Source: Fusarium oxysporum f. sp. lycopersici 4287
Taxonomy: Eukaryota; Ascomycota; Sordariomycetes; Hypocreales; Nectriaceae
DNA length: 64,000 bases
NCBI RefSeq assembly: GCF_000149955.1
Contig: NC_030997.1
Coordinates: forward strand, 620,001 to 684,000
Direction: 5' to 3'
Under the pieces are notes generated by a model. It worked only from the letters and a program-made list of their open reading frames with translations. It was not told the DNA's origin and did no database searches. A program made the position numbers and the translations under genes. This document shows, piece by piece, positions 12,093 through 22,632 of the stretch. The stretch's first letter is position 1, and every line of letters starts with the position of its first letter.

Positions 12093-12937
12093 ATGGTAAC
12101 TATCCTAGTTACTGGTGCAAACCGCGGGATTGGTTATGCCATTGTGCAAGCCATCGCTACCCGCCTCCCTTCATCCACTATCGTGCTTGGGTGTCGCAGA
12201 AATGATGCAGCACAAGAAGCGATTGAATCACTAATTGATAGTGGAATCAAAGGTAAACTCGGCTTTGTTGAGTTGGATATTGAGAACGACGCTTCTATCG
12301 AAGCAGCCGTGGCATCTCTGGAGCGAGAATATGGGAAACTGGACGGTATGTGTTCTGATCATTGACTGAATCGGAGAGCTGACCACGACAGTTCTGATCA
12401 ACAACGCTGGCAAAGTTGAGCGAAGATCATCAGATAATCTGGCGGATATCCGAGGAGCATCCAACTCTTGCTACAACAACCTCATCACCAGCAACGCTGT
12501 TGTTACGCATGCCTTTGGTAAACTGCTAAGAAAGTGCTCCGAGCCAAGAGTCATCATGATCTCGAGTGCTCGCGGCAGTATGGCCAGAACAAACAACAAA
12601 GAGGTTCGTGACCGAAGAGACATCATGTGCAAACGCTCATCTTTGCTAGCTCCCTCCTGTTGCCAACATTGACTATTGCGTCTCCAAAGTTGGTCTCAAT
12701 ATGCTTATGCTGCACTTGCAGGCCGCGGAGAACCATAGTAATAACGGAACCAATATCACTTTCTGGGCTGTAAGCCCAGGACACTGCAAGACGGCTTTTA
12801 ATGGCTACAAGGGCAGGAAAGACCCCTTAGAAGGGGCCGAGGCAGTGGTGAGGTTGCTTGAGTCGACCAAGGGGGACATTGAACCTGGGACATTTTGGGA
12901 GTATGAGAATGGTAGCTTTCAGCAAGTTCCTTGGTAA
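12093..12937 (+). CDS. Short-chain dehydrogenase/reductase (SDR)
   Basis: Exons 12093-12345, 12392-12603 and 12650-12937 give 250 aa in a consistent frame. Cofactor motif TGANRGIGYAIVQAI sits at the N-terminus, followed by INNAGK, the catalytic Ser region VIMISSARGS and the active-site YCVSK. The tail AVSPGHCKTAFNGYKG is typical of classical SDRs. The second intron uses a GTTCGT donor. It lies downstream of one Zn2Cys6 gene and convergent with another. The order of regulators and reductases suggests a small catabolic or detoxification unit. Substrate unknown. Confidence 0.88.
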
Positions 12938-13015
12938 GTTAACTTGGAATGTTGGCAGAAACATATTAGAACAGTAGCACAATACTAATATTCGAGTCTA
13001 CCTCTTTCCACGTCA

Positions 13016-14851
13016 TCAAGAAGGCTCCAGACTGTTAAGGAACCCAATGAGCCAATCACCCCCAAATTTCAGGTCGATCTCATGAGCACGTCTAGTTTTC
13101 ATCGCTTGAACTGCTTCAACGCAAATGTTCTCTAGTACTTCCGTCTTCCGTGAGGGCAACTCCTTAGCAACTTCTCCAAACCATGCGAGAGCTCTCTCGA
13201 TGAGATTGCTATCCCGCTCAAAGTCCGCGTGCTGGAGATCATGTAGGTTGTTGGCAGTCAGGAGTACCATTGAAGAAATGTAGGTACAAGTCGAGACCCT
13301 ATATATATTAGTGCTGGTTAAGTGTCGTCGTGTGGAAGCACTTACCATTTCAACCAGCAATATTTCGGCACAACATACTCGAATAGGATCATGAAGTCTC
13401 TCGCTTGTCCTACCAATGAGTTCCAATCGCTTGGCAGTTGTAATGTGCCCACTCCTCTGCCATGATCACGTAAAACGCCGACCCATTGCTCATCCCAAGC
13501 ATGTGCCCTTGTTATTAACATCAAGGATAGAAGACTATTTGTATGAAGAATGCAGAAGAAAGCACCGACTGAAGGGTTATTACTCGTAGTTGTAATGACG
13601 TCAGCAGCACCGAAATCTGATGGCACTGAGGCTTTCCAGTTGTTCAGTGCGAGCACGATATTCTCTCTTTTCAACCTTCGTTCTTCAGGTGTCCGTTTCC
13701 AGGCGCGAGTTGAATAGAGGTGGTCGTAGATGTCACCCTGGATGCTGGCAAGCTGGACCCGGGCGAGGAAATAGTCCATAGTGGTGCTACCGTCGATACT
13801 CGTAACTACACCAGCGCTAGAGTCACCGTTGTTAACAGTACTGAATGACATAGGGAAGTCAAGATCGATGTCCTCGTCGATTTGGATAGATGGCTGTTGG
13901 GCGCGGAGGCTGAGATCCTTATCAACGATGTATGCTAGCCAGAAGACGCGGGCATGTTGTTGTCTTTCAACAGGATCAAGATGCGCAGAATAGGCACGGT
14001 TATGTAGACCGATCTTGTGTATAAGACGCATCGCTGTTGATATAATGACCAAGGCCGGCGTAGAGTCGTGTCCAGTTTGTAGCAGCATAGCCATTCCAAT
14101 TAGCGTCTGAATATTAATGAGCTGAGTCTGGCTTAGCGTTATAGCCCATAGAACCGATTGAGCGTGGCTCAGATAGCTTTCTGTAGTGCCATACGGAGTG
14201 CCAATGCTGTTGCTTTCGGGCATCTGTTGCAGTGCCATGGCTAGCACGACATTGATCGCAGCCCAGACGACTGGGTCGCGCTGTTTCGGTTCGAGAGCGT
14301 AGGTTTCTCCAACAAGTCGTAGAAGAGTATCGGAATGGAAGAGAGGCAATAACGAGTTAACAGTATTGAGATAGATGCCAATCATGTGCATCGTCTGTTG
14401 AAGGGGCGGGAGTTTAAGAGAGTGGCGTATCTTTCTGACTTGAGCGAGGTCATCTTTGTAGTCTGCTTGGGGCGATGGCGCAGACGCAACTAATGCAATC
14501 TCTGTTGCCTGTTTGTACTGAGCCTACATCTTGACATTAACTTCTGTTCACCGCATGATTCTGCAGTACAGTACCAGTTGCTGTTGTAGCTCTTGCATCT
14601 GCGCTTGGAGGTTCCGGATTTCATCCTCCTTTTGAGGCTCATCATCTTGCAGAACTTTGGGCTTCCATTTTCGACTACGCGCAGTGTGTGTGCAATTAGC
14701 CTTGTAATTGACACAATTTGAGCATTTAGGCTGCAGCCCATCACACTTGATCTTTCGTGTATAACAGAGGTCGCACGCCTGATCGCCAATTAGCAAGCCA
14801 TCTGTATATACTGTTGAATATTACTTTTCGTGGTCGGTTGTTCGATTGCAT
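13016..14851 (-). CDS. Zn2Cys6 transcription factor
   Basis: Exons 14851-14825, 14778-14575, 14523-13346 and 13298-13016 give 563 aa with no frame break. The tiny first exon encodes MQSNNRPRK, and its 46-nt intron brings it directly onto ACDLCYTRKIKCDGLQPKC, the zinc cluster (C-x2-C-x6-C, then CSNCVNYKANC). A coiled coil (EIRNLQAQMQELQQQL) follows as dimerisation segment. The middle homology region reads GIYLNTVNSLLPLFHSDTLL and RVFWLAYIVDKDLSLRAQQP. The gene is divergent from the SDR at 15285, across a promoter rich in palindromes, and is the natural candidate to bind them. That link is an inference. Confidence 0.9.
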
Positions 14852-14921
14852 ATTGAACTTTTGGTATGGTAGCGGGCATTAGCTGCGAAAGGTGGGAAGC
14901 GGTTTAAAGTGATGACAATGC

Positions 14922-15120
14922 TTCCATGGAGGGAGGTTATAGTGTCCAGCCGCTTCCGCGGAAGCGGAGTTGGCTGACAAAGCGCATATTTCTAAGAATA
15001 AGCTTTCCATCAACTCCATTGTTTCTGTGACTATGCCGTTTTCGGCTTCCATGGAAGTTTCACTTCCAATTGTCTTCTGCCTTGGTCATGATAGAGCTGA
15101 TGTGTAATGCCTTCCATGGA
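14922..15120. promoter_or_regulatory. Cluster of four TTCC-NN-GGA(A) palindromes in the divergent regulator/SDR promoter (14852-15284)
   Basis: Four related sites lie within 200 bp: TTCCATGGA at 14922-14930, the perfect 18-bp palindrome CCGCTTCCGCGGAAGCGG at 14950-14967, CTTCCATGGAAG at 15046-15057, and TTCCATGGA at 15112-15120. The core TCCGCGGA (14955-14962) is identical to the yeast Pdr1/Pdr3 response element, and the other three differ by CG to AT in the centre. Such everted half-sites are typical Zn2Cys6 targets. They lie between the Zn2Cys6 gene ending at 14851 and the SDR starting at 15285. Confidence 0.55.
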
Positions 15121-15284
15121 GTAGGCTGAATATTCAAATGGCGCTTGAATAAGGGCTTCTCGGCGAAGTAGTACAACTCCATCTGGAACAGGCATTTATA
15201 TAAAGTCCCCAGATTACCATCAATTAGGTATCTTCACAACTACTTCAACAGATTCATTGCAAGCAACATTCTTTAAGAGTAACC

Positions 15285-16196
15285 ATGGATAACTTTGTCT
15301 CTTTCACTAAAACCTGGCATAACAAACCCTACCCCTCCATTGACCCAACTCGCCCGGAGCTCAGTGCAGCCGGTAAATTTGTCGCGATTACTGGTGGTGG
15401 TACAGGTATTGGCAGGTCAATCGCTATTGCCTTTGCGCAAGCTGGAGCATCAACCATCGCTATCCTCGGAAGACGTCTCGATAGACTTGAGACAGCTGCA
15501 GCCGAGATCGCAGAGGCCAGTGGAGGCAAAACAAATGTCATCTTTGAGGCCGTCGACATCAGCCAGCGTAGCAAATTAGATGCTGCGGTTCCAAACCTTG
15601 TCAAGAAAGCGGATGGCGCTAAGGTTGATATCCTGATCAGCAACGCCGGCGTTTCTCCCGATGTGGGAGCAGTCGTCGGTTTCGATGAAGCGGAGTTTCG
15701 TCGGGGCATCGAACTCAACGTCATTGGCGCCTTCAACACCCTCCAGTCCTTCGGTCCTTTTCTAACCAGCAATGCCTACATCTTCAATACATCAACCGGA
15801 ATGGTGCACCTGAGGCCGATCGCTCAAGGCTGGGCGTATACTGCCGTCAAAGCCGCCGTCTTCAAGATGTTCGAGTACCTGCAGGACGATAATCCCGAGT
15901 GGCACGTTGTCCAGATTCAGCCTGGCGTCATTCGCACTGAGCTGAATGAGAGGTTTGATGTTGTCGGGCAGGATGATCGTAAGTCACCTTGAACCTTTTG
16001 TGGATTACTAGCTGACTGGTTATATGTAGCTGCGCTTGCAGCTCAATTCTATGTTTGGCTTGCGTCACCAGAGGCGGAGTTTCTCAAGGGTAAATTTGTC
16101 TGGGTGAACTGGGATGTCGATGAGCTGAAGGCTCGCGCTGATGAGATAAAAAACTCTCTTCTTTTCAAGGTGATTCTTAACGGTGTACCCATGTGA
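15285..16196 (+). CDS. Short-chain dehydrogenase/reductase (SDR)
   Basis: Exons 15285-15978 and 16030-16196 give 286 aa. A 30-residue leader precedes the cofactor motif ITGGGTGIGRSIAIAFAQAG. ISNAGV, FNTSTGMV and the active-site YTAVK follow, and the C-terminus is LASPEAEFLKGKFVWVNWDVDEL, typical of fungal classical SDRs of about 280 aa. The promoter carries the palindrome cluster shared with the divergent Zn2Cys6 gene. The downstream cysteine dioxygenase is convergent. Substrate cannot be assigned. Confidence 0.9.
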
Positions 16197-16381
16197 GGGA
16201 CAGACCTTTCCCGACCTTGCCGGATGTCAAATTTCACTAGGTCATAGACGATGTGTTGCTCTTCACATAGATTCGATAAATATTATACGGTCGCGAAATG
16301 GAATCAATGTCTATTCTCCGTATCTTTTATGGCAGGGTATCAATGTATGTAAGGACTATCTCAAACTCTTCCAGATATTAA

Positions 16382-17146
16382 TTAGCGAGCTTCGGCTCTT
16401 GCCATGAAGCTTGCACGACCCGTTGACTCGTCGAAGACATTGTAACCGATATCAGCAGCATTTGGCGGAGTGTATACTAATACATGTTAGTTAGCAATTC
16501 AATGCGAAGTCATAGAAGCTTTGGAACTTACTGTGCAAAGATACGGCCACTTGGGTAGGGTGAGGGTTATGCACTCGGTGAAGACCAATGTCGTCTGAGA
16601 TATATGTGACTTGATCGGCTTGGTGGGTATTGGCACTCTTGATCGACAGAGGGCGGTCTTCGCAACCCTTCTCAGGCATGTTGTAGATGGTTTCTGTCAA
16701 CTCGCCTGCCAGCACTTTGAGGATACAGTGGGCATTGGCGTGATCGTGAATGGGTGAACCTTTTCCTGGGTTCCAGACTAATAAGAGCTTTGGGGAGTTA
16801 GTATCGCAAACAGTCAATGATCTAGAATACTCACGATATTGGCTTTGTGATTGATGTTGACAATCGCATTGCGTGTGTAGTTCTTCTCTGGACAGTTGTG
16901 ATAATAGCGTGCCCAATCGTTAGGGTTTGATGTGTATTTTCTCGCTAAGGAAATGAGGTAGTCCTCATCGATATCCTCGCAGCCAATACCACCCTCCTCT
17001 CCTAAATGAGCTTTGACATCGCGGACGAAGTCATCCAGAGAGTAAGTTTCGGGCTCTTTAAAGTCGGTGTAGGAAGTGAAGCCTTGGTGAGATGATTGAC
17101 ACGGTGTAAGTGGCAGAGGGGCAAATCGTGTTGAGACTGCAGCCAT
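16382..17146 (-). CDS. Cysteine dioxygenase
   Basis: Exons 17146-16835, 16787-16532 and 16476-16382 give 220 aa, the usual size. The enzyme oxidises L-cysteine to cysteine sulfinate with O2 and Fe(II) in the cytosol. The cupin motif SPIHDHANAHCILKVLAG supplies two of the three iron-binding His and the Cys that forms the Cys-Tyr cross-link. DDIGLHRVHNP supplies the third His, and the Tyr of SLHIYTPP is the cross-link partner. The start at 17146 (MAAVSTRFAPL) has a good context. Upstream sequence in frame has no ATG. It may be unrelated to the SDR/regulator unit beside it. Confidence 0.95.
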
Positions 17147-18018
17147 TGTGGTAGAGTTCAAATAGTGGTGTGAAATAAATAGATACGATAATAATCTTGG
17201 GTCTTGAGGTGCAGAAGTACTGAATCAGTTTGAACTGTTTAATTACAGGCCGGTTTGCACAATGTTATCAAGGTGCTATCTATAATAGAGCCGCATCTTC
17301 AATCGCCGAACCATCATTCAAGGGTCAATCTCGTACCAGTGTCTTCGGGGATTCAAGCGGTGCATTGATTGGCTCATGACCGAGACTTCAGATAAGGGTG
17401 AATCAGTCCGCCAGGATCTTGATCGGCGATTGAAGGCCCTGCATGAAAATAGTAACGTTCAAATCGCTTGTTGAACCAACCCTCCTCGCGATATTATAGA
17501 GAGAATACTTTTAGATTGCCCAAGGATAATCATGAAGGGACTAAAACTATCTCAGCTTCTACTTCTCTATGAGGTCGATGTAGAATGATGAATGGGAAAG
17601 AGAACAATGGGATTCTCGGCTTGAGATTGTAGATCATGTGGATATCTTCGGCTTATTGGTTGTTATCGACTGGCCAAGACGTGGCCTGATATCAGCTTAT
17701 CAGTGCATTGACCACTCACAAGCTCGAGTCAGATCATCCTGTCCCCACTCAACATTCTTCAACTTCGTGTTTGCTTCTGCAGTTGAGATAGCATGATACA
17801 TATGCACATTCGTTCAATCAATCAATCAATCGTCTAATCTCTTTTTTGGCCGCTGCAAGTTGTATCATATGCTTGGTTCAATCTAACGATTCTCCATGAG
17901 GCTCATGCCTTGATTGCGCAATCTGTGCTGATCAAACCCTGCATATCTTTCAATCGCCGACTCACCCGAATCCACCTCCTTCTGATATCCCATCCTTACC
18001 GACTCACCGCAGATCATC
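17147..18018. other. Intergenic, divergent promoter of cysteine dioxygenase and a Zn2Cys6 gene
   Basis: 872 bp without a convincing reading frame. A short AATC repeat (CAATCAATCAATC) lies at 17815-17829. No clear transcription-factor palindrome was seen. Confidence 0.55.
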
Positions 18019-20025
18019 ATGACAGTCTCAACAACCGGATCAGTCAAATCAACCGGCATAGCAAGTCTCGCTTGCGTCGTCTGCAGAAAGCAGCACCTCA
18101 AGTGCGATGCGGGGAAACCCTCGTGTTCGCGTTGCAAAGAGACAGAGCAAGTATGCTACTACGAACCATCGCGACGTGGTGGACGTCGCAAGAAGCATCG
18201 TTCGCCAGCCGAGGAACTGCAGCAGAGAAGTAGACAGCCCGTGATGCAGACTTCTCAAGGCGACCAACAATCTTCATATGTGGATTGCGTAACTGTTAAT
18301 CCCATCAGTTTACCGATTACTCCGACATCTTCTTCCCAGGAATTACCGTCATCTGGAATAAGTCAGAGCACAGCTACCAGCAATGACTTGGTTGGAAGTG
18401 TCGCCCGACACACCCGTCAATCACCCCGAGGCGCAAATGTGCAGACCCAACGACGGATTAGCGACGACCAAACCCCTGCTCAACAACCTCAACCTCAAAA
18501 CGATAATGTCATGTCATATCTAACGCATCTTGACCCTAACATCATTACACAAACCTTTGGTAGCAATAGCTTGGGGAGTCTCAATACTCCCGTACAGCCT
18601 TGTTCCGACGGCGATCGCCTGCTTCGACTGTACTATGAGAACTTTCACAATGCTCATCCCTTCCTCGTTCCAAGTTCGGTGTTCACATCGCGGAACTATC
18701 CCCCATATTTGCGTCGCATGGTTGAATTTGCAGGATCTCACTACGCCTCTTCTGGGCCAGACGCACAGCTGCGCGCTGAAGTCGCGACTGATATGATGTC
18801 CGCCATCGAAACCTCGACTTACATGGTTCAGTCGCTTCTGATCTACTCTATCCTTTTGTTCTTCAGTCGCGATCTCGATACCGCGAACAGAACATTCGGC
18901 CAATGTACGCAAATGGCCATGGATTTGGGCATGCATCGCGAAGACTTTGCATCGTCGAGACAGCTTGATAATCCGATTGAGGCCGAAAGTCTGAGGAGAA
19001 CTTGGTGGGAGATTTATGTCACTGACATCTCCATGGCTATCCCTCCCAAAACAATGATCCTGCGATGCAGCAGTACGCCGCCCAAGGTCCTCTTACCATG
19101 TGAAGAAGCATTCTATAATGGCCGGTTAGACATCCCCCCGTCACACCATGTTCTTGAGTTCAAGAGGCGGGTGCTCTCAACAGGCGACGTTGCCTTCTCC
19201 TCATTCAGCTATCGCATCGAAGCTGCGACGATTCTAGGACGTGTCTTGCTGCTGAATCAGTTGAAGAACAGTAGCCATGACCATACGCAGTCCATCGAGA
19301 ACGCCCTTCTTAGCTGGTCGAACCATCTGCCTTCTGGAAAGTTGGAGATCGTTGATTCGTATGGTAACATCGATGAGATGATGTTCCAGGCACATATGAT
19401 CATCGCCTTAGCCAGCATGCTATTACATCTTCCGCGAAGTAATCTCTACCCACTGCTAGCGGATGTCAAGGACCCCTTCCTGCCTTTTGCGCAGAACCAT
19501 CCTCTTTCATCATCAACAAGTCTGATCCAAGGCATCAAAGCAACAGACGCTTCAAGAAGAATATCAGATTGCATATCGCTCTGCCCCAATGTACCAAAGC
19601 ATACACCATTTGTCATTCCAGCGCTCGCACTATGCGGCTTCATCCAAATAGCAACCTCCCAAGGCCATCCTGACGAATGCTTCGAACATCACTACAACCG
19701 CGTCACCCTCGTTCTCGGATGCCTCAAGAGCGCCCGGCGCATGTGGCGCATGGCAGAAGCAGAATACGACCGCCTTCGCTGCTGCGCTTCAGAACTCATC
19801 GCCGACGCCATGGATAGGATGAATGCACTGCCTTTATCGCAGACAATACCAAACTCATCTTCTTCAATGCCTGCAACATCTGACCAGGGAGGAGATCTAA
19901 CGTTGGTTTCGCCGGCGCGCGGGAACGCTGACTCGGGATTGCCAAGATTTGATCCTCTCTTTCTGGATCCTGTTTGTTATGATTATTCGTTGTTCAGCGC
20001 TTTGCCCGACTTTCATAGCTCTTAG
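18019..20025 (+). CDS. Zn2Cys6 transcription factor, XlnR-like type
   Basis: Intronless, 668 aa. The zinc cluster is CVVCRKQHLKCDAGKPSC plus CKETEQVC (residues 19-46). A basic linker (RRGGRRKKHRS) and a long Ser/Gln/Pro-rich stretch (residues 65-165) follow. The fungal TF middle region includes LLRLYYENFHNAHPFLVPSS and SLRRTWWEIYVTDISMA. The family controls carbon or secondary metabolism. The target genes cannot be read from the sequence. No divergent partner other than the cysteine dioxygenase is adjacent. Confidence 0.9.
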   Translation: MTVSTTGSVKSTGIASLACVVCRKQHLKCDAGKPSCSRCKETEQVCYYEPSRRGGRRKKHRSPAEELQQRSRQPVMQTSQGDQQSSYVDCVTVNPISLPITPTSSSQELPSSGISQSTATSNDLVGSVARHTRQSPRGANVQTQRRISDDQTPAQQPQPQNDNVMSYLTHLDPNIITQTFGSNSLGSLNTPVQPCSDGDRLLRLYYENFHNAHPFLVPSSVFTSRNYPPYLRRMVEFAGSHYASSGPDAQLRAEVATDMMSAIETSTYMVQSLLIYSILLFFSRDLDTANRTFGQCTQMAMDLGMHREDFASSRQLDNPIEAESLRRTWWEIYVTDISMAIPPKTMILRCSSTPPKVLLPCEEAFYNGRLDIPPSHHVLEFKRRVLSTGDVAFSSFSYRIEAATILGRVLLLNQLKNSSHDHTQSIENALLSWSNHLPSGKLEIVDSYGNIDEMMFQAHMIIALASMLLHLPRSNLYPLLADVKDPFLPFAQNHPLSSSTSLIQGIKATDASRRISDCISLCPNVPKHTPFVIPALALCGFIQIATSQGHPDECFEHHYNRVTLVLGCLKSARRMWRMAEAEYDRLRCCASELIADAMDRMNALPLSQTIPNSSSSMPATSDQGGDLTLVSPARGNADSGLPRFDPLFLDPVCYDYSLFSALPDFHSS

Positions 20026-20444
20026 GCTGCGTTTTACTGTTTGGAAAAGTGGAAAAAGCATACCCTGCAAGGCGATATTGACTCTACTCATTTTTGAAGC
20101 ACCGATGTGCGATTTTTTCTCAATAAACGGTTTCTAAAAGAACGTCTCAGAAAATGCCTTCCGATTGACCATCATGCAGCTCCCAAATTTTCGAGGTCGT
20201 TTCATTGGTCGCAGGGCACACCTAATAGTGCTAAGCGCCAGAAGGCATTTTGTCAGGCGCATTCACAGCCTCATCACAGCCCATTGTATTTTGACCTTCA
20301 AACTCTCCAGCAGGGTTCCTCTGGCCTACAATTTCTTTTCTTATCGCCGAAAACTCAATTTAACGGGCATCAAGACACTATCTAGCACTTTAATACTGAT
20401 CCCTTTACCCAGTGCCTCTCGATCCTCGTTTTATCATCGCCAAT
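20026..20444. other. Intergenic between Zn2Cys6 gene and HET gene
   Basis: 419 bp, the 3' flank of one gene and the promoter of the next. No feature recognised. Confidence 0.5.
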
Positions 20445-22394
20445 ATGTCCACTAAAGACCTGTATCAGACCCCGCTCGACACCTCAAAACCTGAGATAAG
20501 ACTATTAGAGATAGTTGAGGACAACGGTGTTGTCTCATGTAAATTGCACACCGTCACTTTCAGCAAACAACTACGCTTTGCTGCGCTATCCTACGTATGG
20601 GGAAGTGCAGCCGACAGGGTCAACATCAACATCGACGGCGTTGGGGTTCCCGTTTCAAAGAGTCTCGCCCGCGCGTTGAAGGAAGTTCGAGGCTATTGGC
20701 AATATGAGTTTCCCAATAGAGATCAATCCAAATTCAGAATCTGGGTCGACGCTGTTTGTATCAACCAAGCCGATGCTGCAGAGCGTACTGAACAAGTCAT
20801 GCTCATGCGCGACATCTACTCATCAGCTGATCTTGTACTTGGTTGGTTAGGTTCTGAAGAGGACGATAAAATCTTGACAGCTATCACGACTATCATGGTC
20901 TTGAGCAAAGCCTTCAGGGCAGCAAAGTGGGAGGTTGATAACCTGATGAACCTGGAGTGGTTGAGAACTTGTGGTCTTACAAAAGAACCTGAATGCGACA
21001 AGTTCTGGGCATCGCTCGATGATCTCGCGTTGCTCCCATACTGGCGACGCGTCTGGATCTTGCAGGAAAACGTCTTGGCCTCAACATTATTCTACATTGC
21101 CCCACGAGTCTGTATCGAGTACAGGTCTCTCATGAACGTGTGCCGCATGTTTGACATTCTTTCCCTCAAACTGACTGAAAAGCAAGTAACGAAACCAAAC
21201 TTTGTCCCAAGCCATATTTGGATGAAGTTTTGTCCACCTAGAGGTACCGGTTTCATTCACCTACGAAACATTATCCGTTTCGATGTTGCCAAGATTATGT
21301 ACAAGGACAAAACCACAAAGAGTCAAGAAGAGCGACAACGAACGGCGGTTCAACTTTCCGCATTTGGTGGTACACTCGAAGCTACAGATCCCAAAGACCA
21401 CATCTACGGCCTTCTGGGTCTTAGCTCACTGCCCCTTAGCCCGGACTACACCAAGAGCGTCAGAGATGTATATGTAGATTACTGCAAGGCGGTACTAGAA
21501 ACTATTGGGAACAGCGGCAGGAGAGAAGTGCAATTTCTTCGAGATGCTGGATCGGGTGTCTTCGAAGATCCTCTGAGGCTGCCATCCTGGGCACCGCAAT
21601 TTCCATCAAGAGCGACCGACAACCCGACTTTGATGTTTGATGGAGAGTTCGAACTTACTCGAATCGTCCCTAATATTCCACGGCCAAACATCGCGGATGC
21701 CAAGTTGCACCTATTCGGTGTGAAATTACAAACGTTAAAGAAGGTCGGAGGGAACCCAGAGATCCGAAATCTCCAGAAGGGAGGCGATCTTGCCGACTGG
21801 ATACAAAACTATATCAATCGCATACCGTTCTATCCAACTAAGATCCCTTCAATTTGGGCCCTATTTCTAGTGGTCGCGAGGATGCAGAAACTGGCCTTGG
21901 ATACACCGAGCATGTTGCTATTGCTTAACTTCACGAAGCGACTAGACCTCCAAGTTCCAGAAAGCGATCGACCACGAGGTGTTACGACATACTTCCAGAC
22001 ACGTGAGGCTGACGGTCTTTCCGTCATGATAGTTCAGGATGGGGGAAATAACCCTGAAATGATGGGATGTATTTCGCCGTTGATCGGCGGGCCTGATGCA
22101 CTGAAGGCGAGGATGTTTGATGTCGATGCTCAGCAGGTGTTTATGATGAAGCGAAACTACCATACGAGGTTATATGAAACCGATGCTGGATATTTGGGAA
22201 TGGGGCCACAGAACTGCAAAGTTGGAGATGTCATCTGCATTGTAGATGGTTACGAGGATCTTGTTCTGTTGCGGAAGCGTGGAGATGATTATGAATACGT
22301 TGGACCATGTCTGGCTTATGGAATTACGGATATGTATATAAAGAGAAAACTTCAGGATAGGGAGGTGGCGGTCGAGACATTTCATCTGGTATAG
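20445..22394 (+). CDS. HET-domain (heterokaryon incompatibility) protein
   Basis: Intronless, 649 aa, ATG at 20445 (MSTKDLYQTPLD). The N-terminal half contains the HET domain: FAALSYVWGSAADRV, IWVDAVCINQADAAERTEQV, MRDIYSSADLVLGWLG, YWRRVWILQENVLA and the closing DHIYGLLGL. The C-terminal half ends with the common tail pattern GDVICIVDGYEDLVLLRKRGDDYEYVG. HET proteins trigger programmed cell death after fusion of unlike fungal cells. The domain is TIR-like. The recognition specificity of this copy is unknown. No NLR or partner gene is adjacent. Confidence 0.95.
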   Translation: MSTKDLYQTPLDTSKPEIRLLEIVEDNGVVSCKLHTVTFSKQLRFAALSYVWGSAADRVNINIDGVGVPVSKSLARALKEVRGYWQYEFPNRDQSKFRIWVDAVCINQADAAERTEQVMLMRDIYSSADLVLGWLGSEEDDKILTAITTIMVLSKAFRAAKWEVDNLMNLEWLRTCGLTKEPECDKFWASLDDLALLPYWRRVWILQENVLASTLFYIAPRVCIEYRSLMNVCRMFDILSLKLTEKQVTKPNFVPSHIWMKFCPPRGTGFIHLRNIIRFDVAKIMYKDKTTKSQEERQRTAVQLSAFGGTLEATDPKDHIYGLLGLSSLPLSPDYTKSVRDVYVDYCKAVLETIGNSGRREVQFLRDAGSGVFEDPLRLPSWAPQFPSRATDNPTLMFDGEFELTRIVPNIPRPNIADAKLHLFGVKLQTLKKVGGNPEIRNLQKGGDLADWIQNYINRIPFYPTKIPSIWALFLVVARMQKLALDTPSMLLLLNFTKRLDLQVPESDRPRGVTTYFQTREADGLSVMIVQDGGNNPEMMGCISPLIGGPDALKARMFDVDAQQVFMMKRNYHTRLYETDAGYLGMGPQNCKVGDVICIVDGYEDLVLLRKRGDDYEYVGPCLAYGITDMYIKRKLQDREVAVETFHLV

Positions 22395-22515
22395 GTTGAA
22401 CTTGTTCTACTAATAGGGATCATCCACTGGGACTTAGCATTACACTCTCTTATCTTTATATACACTATGACGCCGCTTCCTACCACAACCCACTACAGCA
22501 GGCTCTAGCCTGTTA

Positions 22516-22587
22516 TCTTCCGTAGTATAGTGGTCAGTATGCAAGCTTGTCACGCTTGAGACCCGGGTTCAATTCCCGGCGGGAGAG
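22516..22587 (+). tRNA. tRNA-Asp (anticodon GUC)
   Basis: 72 nt without an intron. The acceptor arm TCTTCCG (22516-22522) pairs with CGGGAGA (22580-22586), with one T-G pair. The D region contains AGTATAGTGGTCAGTAT. The anticodon arm CAAGC / GCTTG encloses TTGTCAC, with anticodon GTC at 22549-22551. The T arm CCGGG TTCAATT CCCGG is intact. Confidence 0.95.
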
Positions 22588-22617
22588 ATCCAGCCACCTG
22601 CAATATGCAGGTCATTC

Positions 22618-22632
22618 TTTTTTGCTTTTTTT
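22618..22632 (+). terminator. RNA polymerase III poly-T terminator of tRNA-Asp
   Basis: T6 at 22618-22623 and T7 at 22626-22632, about 30 bases after the tRNA. A 7-bp hairpin, ACCTGCA-ATA-TGCAGGT (22596-22612), lies between the tRNA and the T runs. Confidence 0.75.
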
